A program made the translations under genes and the position numbers. 13,974 bases of DNA from assembly GCA_964012875.1 (NCBI GenBank), contig CAXGUU010000051.1, positions 1 through 13,974 of the forward strand, given 5' to 3'. This document shows positions 7,136-13,749 of this stretch, one piece after another (within the stretch, counting starts at the first letter, position 1; each line of letters begins with the position of its first letter). This stretch comes from CAXGUU01 sp964012875 (lineage in GTDB: Bacteria > Pseudomonadota > Gammaproteobacteria > Ga0077536). The notes under the pieces are model-generated. The model did not search any database. It was not told the DNA's origin and saw only the letters and a list, made by a program, of their open reading frames with translations.

Positions 7136-8728
7136 TTAGTCGAATAACGACGGCAGCTGGTTGCGCTTCAATTTTCCGGTCGTGGTCAGCGGCAGTTCAT
7201 CCGCCTGCACAAAAACGAAATGGCGCGGTGTCTTGTAGCGCGCGAGCGATTTCCGAATATGAGATTTGAGTGCCTCGGGATCGGCGTGCTGCCCGTTTCT
7301 GAGAACTATTACCGCGGCCAGTGCTTCGTCCAGTTTCGGATCGGGGACCCCAGTCACGAAGGCGAGTTCAACCGCATCGTGGGTACATAGCGCCGCTTCC
7401 ACTTCCGCCGGTGCGACGTTAATACCGCCCGTTTTTACCAGTTCTTTCAGTCGCCCCCTGAAATACAAATAGCCTTCGTCGTCGACGATGCCGAGATCCC
7501 CGGTTCTGAACCAGCCGTCTTTGGTGAAGGCTTCGGCATTCTTTTCGTCATCGTGCCAGTAGCCCGGCGTGACGCGTCCGCGCACGACAATTTCCCCTTG
7601 TTCGCCGACTGGGAGCTGTCTCTCGCTGGTGGGATCAAAGATCGCGACTTCGTTGCCGGCCAGGGTCTGACCAACGGTCTGGGTTCGTTTTTCGATGGGC
7701 AGGGAGGCGTCGCTAACGTTCGAGTTGCCGTAGGTTTCCGTCAGTCCGTAAACGTTGCAAATGCGCTCGACGCCAAGATCATGCAGCAATTGAATCTGTG
7801 CCGGGGTGCCGATGGTGACGCCGGTTTGCAGTGAACTCAGATCGCGCTTTTCAGTCACCTGATGGTCGGCCAACGCAAGTGCCATATTGGGTGTGCCATA
7901 GAACACTGTGCAGGCCTCGCGTTCGATCAAATCCAGCGCCACGCTGGCATCAAACTGGTGCTGTAAAACAATACTCGCTCGATGGGTCATCAGGGCAAAC
8001 ACTGCGTTGACTGAGGCCAGAGACCAGAACAGCGACACTGCGAGCCACAGTCGATCATTGGCCGTAAGGTGCTGGCGTTCCCCAATTTCCCACATGTTGT
8101 TGATCAAACCGGCGTGTTGTAGCGGAACCCCTTTGGGCAACGCGGTTGAACCAGAGGTGTAGAGCAGGCAGGCGATGTCGCCGGGCCTTACCGCGGCCGA
8201 GTGTTCGCTCAGTGCGGTGTCGTCGGACGAAGGCGCTCCGCCCAGCCACGCCGCAAGTGTGAGCGCGGACATTTCTTGCGGACCCGGCTGATCGAACCAC
8301 ACCAGGTTCGCCACTTTGAATGGCTCGGCCATCTCCCGCGCTTGCGCGATAAGTGATAGAAAGTCGCGTTCGCCACATTCAGGTTCAGCGAACAGCATAC
8401 GGATTTCAGCATGCGCCAACTGGTAACTGAGTTCTTGCGGGGTTGCCCACGTATTGAGTCCCACCGCAATTGCGCCGATGTTCATGGTCGCAAAAAAGGC
8501 CACCAGCCATTCGCTGCGATTGCCGGCCAGGATGCCAATCCTATCTCCGGGGCCAATCTCGTCAGCGAGGAGACGGCACGAGATCCGCCGCACAAGGTCG
8601 TTGAATGCCGAGTAGGTATAACGCGCTTCGCCGTCGATGATGAAGAGTCGCTCGCCGTCCGTCGCCGCCAGTTCGGCTAACAAATCAGGAATAGTTTCGG
8701 CCTTTGGCTTGTGCATAACCCGGGGCAT
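7136..8728 (-). CDS. Acyl-CoA synthetase (AMP-forming), ANL superfamily
   Basis: This 530-residue adenylate-forming ligase activates a carboxylic acid to its CoA thioester through an acyl-AMP. Motifs appear in order. The ATP-binding P-loop is LLYTSGSTALPKG (188-200), followed by YGLTET and the hinge/adenosine region GWFRTGDLG with GRLKELVKTGGINVAPAEVE. The C-terminal catalytic lysine is in TTTGKLKRNQ (K519). Length is normal for the family. Two in-frame ATGs are possible, at 8726-8728 and four codons later at 8714-8716. Neither has a strong ribosome site, and a likely promoter whose transcript would begin about 10 bases before the first favours the second. The substrate acid (aryl, medium-chain or alicyclic) is not readable. 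The gene is separated by 268 bases from the five-gene block downstream, so it may be a separate transcript serving the same pathway. Confidence 0.94.
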   Translation of the reverse strand: MPRVMHKPKAETIPDLLAELAATDGERLFIIDGEARYTYSAFNDLVRRISCRLLADEIGPGDRIGILAGNRSEWLVAFFATMNIGAIAVGLNTWATPQELSYQLAHAEIRMLFAEPECGERDFLSLIAQAREMAEPFKVANLVWFDQPGPQEMSALTLAAWLGGAPSSDDTALSEHSAAVRPGDIACLLYTSGSTALPKGVPLQHAGLINNMWEIGERQHLTANDRLWLAVSLFWSLASVNAVFALMTHRASIVLQHQFDASVALDLIEREACTVFYGTPNMALALADHQVTEKRDLSSLQTGVTIGTPAQIQLLHDLGVERICNVYGLTETYGNSNVSDASLPIEKRTQTVGQTLAGNEVAIFDPTSERQLPVGEQGEIVVRGRVTPGYWHDDEKNAEAFTKDGWFRTGDLGIVDDEGYLYFRGRLKELVKTGGINVAPAEVEAALCTHDAVELAFVTGVPDPKLDEALAAVIVLRNGQHADPEALKSHIRKSLARYKTPRHFVFVQADELPLTTTGKLKRNQLPSLFD

Positions 8729-8744
8729 CAGGTGCAGTCCCAGA

Positions 8745-8774
8745 ACTATACCGGGAGCCGGGGCTTACCGTCAG
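8745..8774 (-). promoter_or_regulatory. Possible sigma-70 promoter for acyl-CoA synthetase
   Basis: On the minus strand, CTGACG (8769-8774, 4 of 6 to TTGACA) is followed after 18 bases by TATAGT (8745-8750, 5 of 6 to TATAAT). Transcription would begin near 8738, 10 bases before the first possible ATG of the ligase and 22 before the second. Confidence 0.35.
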
Positions 8775-8799
8775 CTGTCGCTATCCGTTGGTCCCCGGC
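8757..8799. repeat. Inverted repeat in the divergent promoter region
   Basis: GCCGGGG (8757-8763) and CCCCGGC (8793-8799) are perfect inverted repeats separated by 29 bases. One arm lies inside the spacer of the candidate ligase promoter. It could be a pair of operator half-sites, though the spacing is wide and GC-rich repeats arise easily by chance. Confidence 0.25.
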
Positions 8800-8839
8800 C
8801 ACATTCTGTAAGAGAATTCGCGCCGGGGGACGAAAATCC

Positions 8840-9073
8840 ATGTTGCGATTTCTGGCCGTATTGCTGGGCACTACTTCAGTGCTGATATTTGATGCCACGG
8901 GGGGCATGAAAACTGCCTGCGTGCGCAGGAAATCTCGGGAAACCGTGGCTGCGATGAAGGACCTGAAAAGGCGCATTGGTGACATGAGCGCGCGAGATCA
9001 GGAATATTTGCAATACTGGATTCGCATTGGTGAACCGCGTATCACGGATGACCGCTGCGGTAGCGACGGATGA
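8840..9073 (+). CDS. Small hypothetical exported protein
   Basis: This 77-residue frame starts at ATG 8840 behind a GGGGGA run about 10 bases upstream. Its N-terminus, MLRFLAVLLGTTSVLIF, is a short basic start plus a hydrophobic stretch, fitting a signal peptide or single membrane anchor. The rest is charged (VRRKSRETVAAMKDLKRRIG) with likely helix, and has two cysteines (in TACVRR and in DDRCGS near the end). I do not recognise a family. It ends 29 bases before the amidase start codon on the same strand and may share its transcript. The hydrophobic-then-charged layout and the ribosome site support a real gene, but a chance frame cannot be excluded. Confidence 0.45.
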   Translation: MLRFLAVLLGTTSVLIFDATGGMKTACVRRKSRETVAAMKDLKRRIGDMSARDQEYLQYWIRIGEPRITDDRCGSDG

Positions 9074-9102
9074 GCGGAATATAACAACAGGAGATTTGGC
9101 GT

Positions 9103-10542
9103 ATGACAATTTCGGAATACGGTGAGCTGGACGGGCTCGGCCTGGCAGAACTCGTTTCGCGCAGGGAAGTCACTGCGCTGGAGCTGGTCGAGGAGGCTAT
9201 CGCGCGTATCGAACGGCTGAATCCTGAACTCAACGCGGTTGTGGAGAAACTCTACGACGCTGCGCGCGAGGCGGCCGCAAAGCCCGGGCCAGGATCGTTC
9301 GGTGGTGTACCTTACGTGCTCAAGGACATGACGGCGCAGCTGGAAGGTTCGCGCACGACCCACGGATCCCGCATCAACGCGGAGTTACCGCCGAGTACTT
9401 ATGATTCGGAGATCGTCAAACGCTTCAAGCAAGCTGGACTGATCACTGTCGGTCGCACCAATACACCCGAGCTTGCGCTAGCGACGACCACCGAGCCATT
9501 GCTGCACGGCCCTACGCGCAACCCGTGGAACACCGACCGCACGACCGGCGGGTCAAGTGGCGGTAGTGCAGCCTGCGTCGCTGCGCGAATCGTACCGATT
9601 GGTCACGGTGGTGATGGCGGTGGATCGCTCAGGATGCCGAGTTCATGTTGTGGCATCGTTGGTTTCAAACCTTCACGCATGCGTACACCACACGGTCCCG
9701 ATGTGTCATCGATTTGGGAATCATGCTGCGGTGAATTTGTGATGACCCGCAGCGTGCGCGACAGCGCGTGGCTGCTGGACGAGGTGGCCGGGCAGGACGT
9801 CGGCGCTTACTACTCTGCGCCTGCGCAGGAGCGGCCATTCCGCGAAGAGGTCCAGCGCGACCCCGGTCGGCTACGAATCGCCTGGTCGGCGCGCGGCCCG
9901 GACAAGGTCGAGACAGCACCGGAATGCGTGGCCGCAGCAGAACATTCCGCGAAACTCTGCGCTGATCTGGGGCACGACGTCGAGGAAGCCGTACCGCAGA
10001 TACCGTCCGAGTTGGCGGAGCAATTCGGCGACGCTTTTCTGGGCCTGATTGCCATCGAAAGCGCGCGAGACGCGGACGAGTTCGCCGCGGCGACCGGCAA
10101 GACGATCAACGAAGATACATTTGAACCGACCAATCTTTCTTTCATCGAACACGGCCGCAGCTTCAGCGGCGTCGATGCAGTGCGAATGCGCCGTGTCATG
10201 CATGACACCGCGCGTGCCTGCGGTCCATTTTTTGAGAAATACGATATTTATATTTCGCCGACCTTGGCCAAGCCACCGGTACCGCTCGGTGACATTGATA
10301 CGACCTGCCCGGATTGGCTCGAATTCTTCTCGCACATGTTTGAATTCATGCCATTCACGAGCCTGTTCAACTGCACCGGCTCAGCCGGCGTATCTTTGCC
10401 GCTGTTCTGGGATGGCAACAACCTGCCGATCGGTACGCAGTTCATTTCCCGCATGGGCCGCGACGGATTGGTGTTATCCCTTGCAGCGCAGCTGGAGCAG
10501 GCAGAGCCGTGGGCTGACCGCAACCCCCCGGTCTGCGCTTAG
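9103..10542 (+). CDS. Amidase signature family hydrolase
   Basis: This 479-residue protein carries the complete catalytic machinery of the amidase signature family, which hydrolyses amide bonds through a Ser-cisSer-Lys triad. The lysine is in YVLKDM (K74), the cis-serine in TGGSSGGSAA (S151) and the nucleophile in GDGGGSLRMPS (S175). The 24-residue spacing between the two serines equals that in fatty acid amide hydrolase. The C-terminus, with SPTLAKPPVPLG, FNCTGSAGVSLPLFWD and PIGTQFISR, resembles amidases annotated as 6-aminohexanoate-cyclic-dimer-hydrolase-like, but the substrate is not determined by this. AGGAGA lies about 8 bases before the ATG. No signal peptide is visible, so it is cytoplasmic. 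It is followed by a hairpin and a convergent gene. Confidence 0.94.
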   Translation: MTISEYGELDGLGLAELVSRREVTALELVEEAIARIERLNPELNAVVEKLYDAAREAAAKPGPGSFGGVPYVLKDMTAQLEGSRTTHGSRINAELPPSTYDSEIVKRFKQAGLITVGRTNTPELALATTTEPLLHGPTRNPWNTDRTTGGSSGGSAACVAARIVPIGHGGDGGGSLRMPSSCCGIVGFKPSRMRTPHGPDVSSIWESCCGEFVMTRSVRDSAWLLDEVAGQDVGAYYSAPAQERPFREEVQRDPGRLRIAWSARGPDKVETAPECVAAAEHSAKLCADLGHDVEEAVPQIPSELAEQFGDAFLGLIAIESARDADEFAAATGKTINEDTFEPTNLSFIEHGRSFSGVDAVRMRRVMHDTARACGPFFEKYDIYISPTLAKPPVPLGDIDTTCPDWLEFFSHMFEFMPFTSLFNCTGSAGVSLPLFWDGNNLPIGTQFISRMGRDGLVLSLAAQLEQAEPWADRNPPVCA

Positions 10543-10573
10543 AAACGACTGCGCTGAGCGCTAGCGGCGTTTC
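10542..10573. terminator. Probable bidirectional terminator between convergent genes
   Basis: GAAACG (10542-10547) pairs with CGTTTC (10568-10573), and inside it GCGC (10551-10554) pairs with GCGC (10558-10561) around TGA. It begins at the last base of the amidase stop and lies 22 bases before the end of the convergent gene. T-rich bases (TTTCGTTTG) follow on the plus strand. Confidence 0.45.
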
Positions 10574-10594
10574 GTTTGCTGCCCTGCCCCCAGA

Positions 10595-12628
10595 CTATCT
10601 CTTCAAACTTGCTGCGAACGCTTCCGTATCCGTCGTGGGGGCGCTGCACTGATGGCCGTTGCAGAAATAGGCGGTCACTGGCGCATCGGGTTCGGCTTTA
10701 CGTTCGCTCAACAGCCCGGGCAGCGCATCGGCGTCTTCCGGGATGGTGTAACAGCGCGCGCGGGCGGACAGGGACCGCTTCACGTGATCAGTGAATGCCT
10801 GCGTGTCGGCGCCTGACCGCGTCCGCAGCACCACCCGCGGCGGCGGCGCCGTGTGATCGCGCAGGGCGCGCATCAGGGTTGAATGGGCCGACGGCCAGCG
10901 ACCGGCTGTGCTCATACCTGCTTTGAGCGTACGGACGGCTGCGTCGTAATAGCGCGTCTCGCCGATGAGGAACCCGAGTTCGAGTAAAGCGCGTGCTGCA
11001 ACGCCGTTGCCCGATGGCATGGAATCATCACCGAAGGGCCGCGGCCGCTGCAATACCGTTTCCTGATCACTGGCGGTGAAAAAGAAACCGCCATGCTCCG
11101 GATCTTCGAATTGTTGCAACAGCTGCTCAGCGAGTTCGATGGCGAAGCTCAAGTCATTGTCGCGCCACCGCGCGGCTAACAAGACCAACAGGGCGTCGAG
11201 CAGATAAGCATAGTCGTCCAGGTAGGCTGGGTGCTTCGATTCGCCGTTCCGGCTGGTGGCCAACAAACGACCATCTTTCCAATGAACGTCGCGAATATAG
11301 TCGACGGCGCGTGTGGCGGCGTCGGCATAATCATTTTTACCGAGCTGTATCGCGATGTCAGCGAGGCCGCGAATGGCGAGTGCATTCCATGACACCAGTA
11401 CTTTATCGTCCCGCCCTGGCGCCGGGCGAGCCGCGCGGACTTCGAGCAATTGCCGGCGTGCGGCTTCCTGATGGGCCGTAGGGTCTTCCGCCAGCACCGG
11501 CGCATCGGCCGCTGGCGCACTGAGTCGCAGGTGCCATTGTTTCTCAAAGTTGGCACTCTCGTTCAGTCCGAAGGTCTCGGCAAATGCGTCATAGGCATCG
11601 CCCACCGTATCTTCGATCTCCTTCTTTCCCCATACGTAGTATTTGCCTTCGGCCCCGTCGCTGTCGGCGTCGAGACTAGTGCAAAAACCACCTGCTGGCA
11701 GTTGCATTTCGTGCACCAGCCAGTCCGCGGTCCTGATGGCGACGGTGCTGAACCACGCCGATTCCGTTTGTGCCGCGCGAGCCGCGTACAAGGACAGTAA
11801 CGGACCATTGTCGTACAGCATTTTTTCGAAATGCGGGATGGTCCAGTCAGCGTCGGTTGAATAACGGAAAAAACCGCCGCCGAGGTGATCGAAAATGCCA
11901 CCATGTGCAATCCCTGCGAGGGTCAGGTCGAGCATTTGGTAAGCGCGTCCCGCCTGCGCTTGATCGTCAGTACAGGCAGCGTCCGCAAGCAGCTCAAGGC
12001 CTGCCGGGTGGGGGAACTTGGGCGCTTCGCTGAAGCCACCGCGCTGATCGTCGAAACTGGAATCGATTTGGCCGCAGGCGCGATCCACCATTTGTGGGTC
12101 AAGGTCGCCGGGTTCGCCGCCGCCGAGCGTTTCGATCAGGGCCTTACTCAGTTGCTCCTTGAAATCTTTCATTTCCTTTTTCTTGCCGCCATATGCCTCG
12201 GCGAGACCCTTCAGCACATCTCTGAAGCCCGGCGTCTGCTGACTCGCCTGGGGTGGAAAATAAGTGCCACCAAAGAAGGGTAGAAGATCATTGGGGTCGA
12301 TGAACATCGTCAGCGGCCAGCCACCACTCTTCCGTGCCAGAATCTGGTGCGCGAGCTGGTAGATGCGATCGAGGTCCGGCCGTTCTTCGCGGTCGACCTT
12401 GATGTTGACGAAATGCTGGTTCATCAGTTTTGCGATCGAATTGTTTTCGAACGACTCGTGCGCCATGACATGGCACCAATGACAGGACGAATACCCAATC
12501 GAGAGCAGGATTGGTTTCTTTTCTTTCTTGGCCGTTTCGATTGCCCGATCGTCCCACGGGTGCCAATCCACCGGATTGTTGGCGTGCTGGAGCAGATAGG
12601 GGCTGGTTTCGTTTTTGAGGCGGTTCAT
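10595..12628 (-). CDS. YyaL/SPATA20-like thioredoxin-fold protein (DUF255)
   Basis: This 677-residue protein is of the widespread YyaL / spermatogenesis-associated protein 20 type. It has an N-terminal thioredoxin-like domain (DUF255) and a long C-terminal (alpha/alpha)6-barrel resembling N-acylglucosamine 2-epimerase or glycosidase folds. The N-terminal block NRLKNETSPYLLQHANNPVDW is nearly invariant in the family, and the CxxC motif lies in YSSCHWCHVM (C49, C52). Further hallmarks are GGWPLTMFIDP, GGTYFPP, the helical-barrel segment IFDHLGGGFFRYSTD and the C-terminal ending near AYFCNGHQCSAP. The frame is open four codons further to a GTG at 12638-12640, but the ATG at 12626-12628 fits the family start. 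Length is normal. The biochemical role is unsettled; redox or sugar-related roles have been suggested. It is convergent with the amidase and divergent from the VOC gene, and appears unrelated to the catabolic genes. Confidence 0.94.
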   Translation of the reverse strand: MNRLKNETSPYLLQHANNPVDWHPWDDRAIETAKKEKKPILLSIGYSSCHWCHVMAHESFENNSIAKLMNQHFVNIKVDREERPDLDRIYQLAHQILARKSGGWPLTMFIDPNDLLPFFGGTYFPPQASQQTPGFRDVLKGLAEAYGGKKKEMKDFKEQLSKALIETLGGGEPGDLDPQMVDRACGQIDSSFDDQRGGFSEAPKFPHPAGLELLADAACTDDQAQAGRAYQMLDLTLAGIAHGGIFDHLGGGFFRYSTDADWTIPHFEKMLYDNGPLLSLYAARAAQTESAWFSTVAIRTADWLVHEMQLPAGGFCTSLDADSDGAEGKYYVWGKKEIEDTVGDAYDAFAETFGLNESANFEKQWHLRLSAPAADAPVLAEDPTAHQEAARRQLLEVRAARPAPGRDDKVLVSWNALAIRGLADIAIQLGKNDYADAATRAVDYIRDVHWKDGRLLATSRNGESKHPAYLDDYAYLLDALLVLLAARWRDNDLSFAIELAEQLLQQFEDPEHGGFFFTASDQETVLQRPRPFGDDSMPSGNGVAARALLELGFLIGETRYYDAAVRTLKAGMSTAGRWPSAHSTLMRALRDHTAPPPRVVLRTRSGADTQAFTDHVKRSLSARARCYTIPEDADALPGLLSERKAEPDAPVTAYFCNGHQCSAPTTDTEAFAASLKR

Positions 12629-12774
12629 TGCGAATTCCACGGCGGAAAGGGGGCGCTACGGTACCACGCTTCTGAAGCCCCGGGCCCGCGACGGCGGCTC
12701 CGAGTAGCTCGCTCCAGCCTGCTCTATCGTGCATTCCTCGTGGCATAATTTGACCTAAACGTGAAGCAAAGTCG

Positions 12775-13353
12775 GTGAACAGCTTGGCCGTACCCGTAAA
12801 AATTGCCCATGTCGTGTTTCGCACACGGCGCTTGGATGAAATGGTTGACTGGTACCAGCGCGTGTTCGAAGCGCGTATTCAGCATCAAAGCCCGGCGGTC
12901 GCGTTTCTGACCTTCGATGACGAGCATCACCGATTCGCCTTTGTGAACCTCGCCGTGGTGTCCCCGGATTCGAGCGAACCCAGCGATGGGATCGCGAGCG
13001 GCGTCGATCACGTGGCGTTCACCTTTGCTGGTCTGGATGAACTGATGGAGACCTATTTTCGGCTGGACGAGGCCGGTATCAAGCCGTACTGGCCGATCCA
13101 TCACGGCATGACCATTTCGTTCTACTACAACGATCCCGACGGCAACCGCATCGAGTTTCAGGCAGAACGGTTTGCGACAATGACGGAAGGTAGTGTTTAC
13201 TTCCATGGTGATGCATTCAGTCAAAATCCGATCGGCGTCAATTTCGACGCCGAGGAATTCGGCCGCCGTTATCGATCGGGCGAAGGTCGGGAGGCCCTGT
13301 TTGAAATGCCGGAAGGGCCGCCGGCGATGATTCCGCCGGCGCACGGGATTTGA
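12775..13353 (+). CDS. Single-domain VOC protein, extradiol-dioxygenase-like
   Basis: This 192-residue protein has two beta-alpha-beta-beta-beta modules of the vicinal oxygen chelate fold. The first metal His is in IAHVVF (H12), the second in VDHVAF (H79) and the Glu in NRIEFQ (E127), the 2-His-1-carboxylate set of type I extradiol dioxygenases. The stretch from I108 to E127 fits the extradiol ring-cleavage signature, [GNTIV]-x-H-x(5,7)-[LIVMF]-Y-x(2)-[DENTA]-P-x-[GP]-x(2,3)-E, with H110 and Y117 matching second-sphere residues. The size matches the small one-domain extradiol enzymes rather than two-domain BphC. It probably cleaves a catechol-type ring using Fe(II) and O2; a glyoxalase-like or non-catalytic VOC protein is the alternative. 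Translation probably starts at GTG 12775, since a stop lies at 12751-12753 and no ATG is available; the ribosome site is weak. It lies upstream of a phenol hydroxylase gene on the same strand. Confidence 0.88.
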   Translation: MNSLAVPVKIAHVVFRTRRLDEMVDWYQRVFEARIQHQSPAVAFLTFDDEHHRFAFVNLAVVSPDSSEPSDGIASGVDHVAFTFAGLDELMETYFRLDEAGIKPYWPIHHGMTISFYYNDPDGNRIEFQAERFATMTEGSVYFHGDAFSQNPIGVNFDAEEFGRRYRSGEGREALFEMPEGPPAMIPPAHGI

Positions 13354-13374
13354 AAGTCAGACGTTCAGAAAAAT

Positions 13375-13603
13375 CTACTCTGACAACCACGCCAACGCCT
13401 CATCACGGTCGTCGAGGTAACGCACCTAACCGGAGACGAAACAGTTGCCGAACATCGCCTTCATGTGCGCCGAGGATGGCTTCTTGGCGGCTCAGTCCCT
13501 TCCGCAAGTCATCCGACGATGACCTGCCTGCGAGTATGAAAAAATGTGGTCGCCGTTCAAAAGCAGGCTCCATCGATAGTTCGAGCAACACGATTCGGCA
13601 CAC
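13375..13603 (-). pseudogene. Decayed reading frame, frameshifted
   Basis: On the minus strand a GTG-initiated frame (13403-13603) encodes 66 residues with protein-like runs such as HFFILAGRSSSDDLRKGLSR and EAILGAHEGDVRQLFRLR. It then ends with a poor tail, GALPRRP. One frame over, 13375-13425 reads VRYLDDRDEALAWLSE before a stop, which looks like a natural C-terminus of a small protein. A single frameshift near 13430 would join the two. I do not recognise the family. This is either a frameshifted remnant gene or coincidence. It occupies most of the 396-base gap between the VOC gene and the DmpK-like gene, and nothing else gene-like was seen there. Confidence 0.25.
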
Positions 13604-13707
13604 ATTCTATTAAAATGCGAGTTCTACGCGTCGCGATATTGTCGGCCGCGTGAGATGCGCGCGGGTATTGCGCTTATTATCAATTCTCTGCGCGAAAAGC
13701 GTCATAG

Positions 13708-13724
13708 CAGGCGATCGCGCAGCT
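13708..13724 (+). promoter_or_regulatory. Weak sigma-54-like -24/-12 element
   Basis: GG (13710-13711) and GC (13722-13723) have the exact 10-base spacing of sigma-54 promoters, with C after the GG and T after the GC. The remaining consensus positions (TGGCAC, TTGC) mostly do not match. It is worth noting only because phenol hydroxylase operons of the dmp type are usually driven by sigma-54 and DmpR. The implied transcript start, near 13735, leaves a short leader before the ATG at 13750. Confidence 0.2.
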
Positions 13725-13749
13725 TTAATTAGAAAGCACAGGGGAACAC

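Noticed and set aside
8788..8816. TTGGTC as a -35 box for the small plus-strand gene and the amidase
   Set aside because: No acceptable -10 hexamer lies 16-18 bases downstream.
12741..12756. TGGCATAATTTGACC as a sigma-54 promoter for the VOC gene
   Set aside because: The TGGCA half fits, but no GC occurs at the required distance; CATAAT here as a -10 box also lacks a -35 partner.
12288..12824. 178-codon minus-strand open frame overlapping the YyaL start
   Set aside because: It overlaps the invariant N-terminal block and CxxC of the YyaL-like gene in another frame, and its arginine/proline-rich composition is typical of a shadow frame.
12724..13344. 206-codon minus-strand open frame
   Set aside because: It is antisense to the VOC gene, which has a full metal-ligand set and ring-cleavage signature; the antisense reading shows no family motif.
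13356..13384. GTCAGA/TCTGAC inverted repeat after the VOC gene as a terminator
   Set aside because: Only six base pairs around a 17-base loop and no T-tract; too weak to call.
13350..13613. 87-codon plus-strand open frame after the VOC gene
   Set aside because: Its composition is dominated by Arg, Ser, Thr and Pro and it has no ribosome site; the minus-strand readings of the same DNA look more protein-like.
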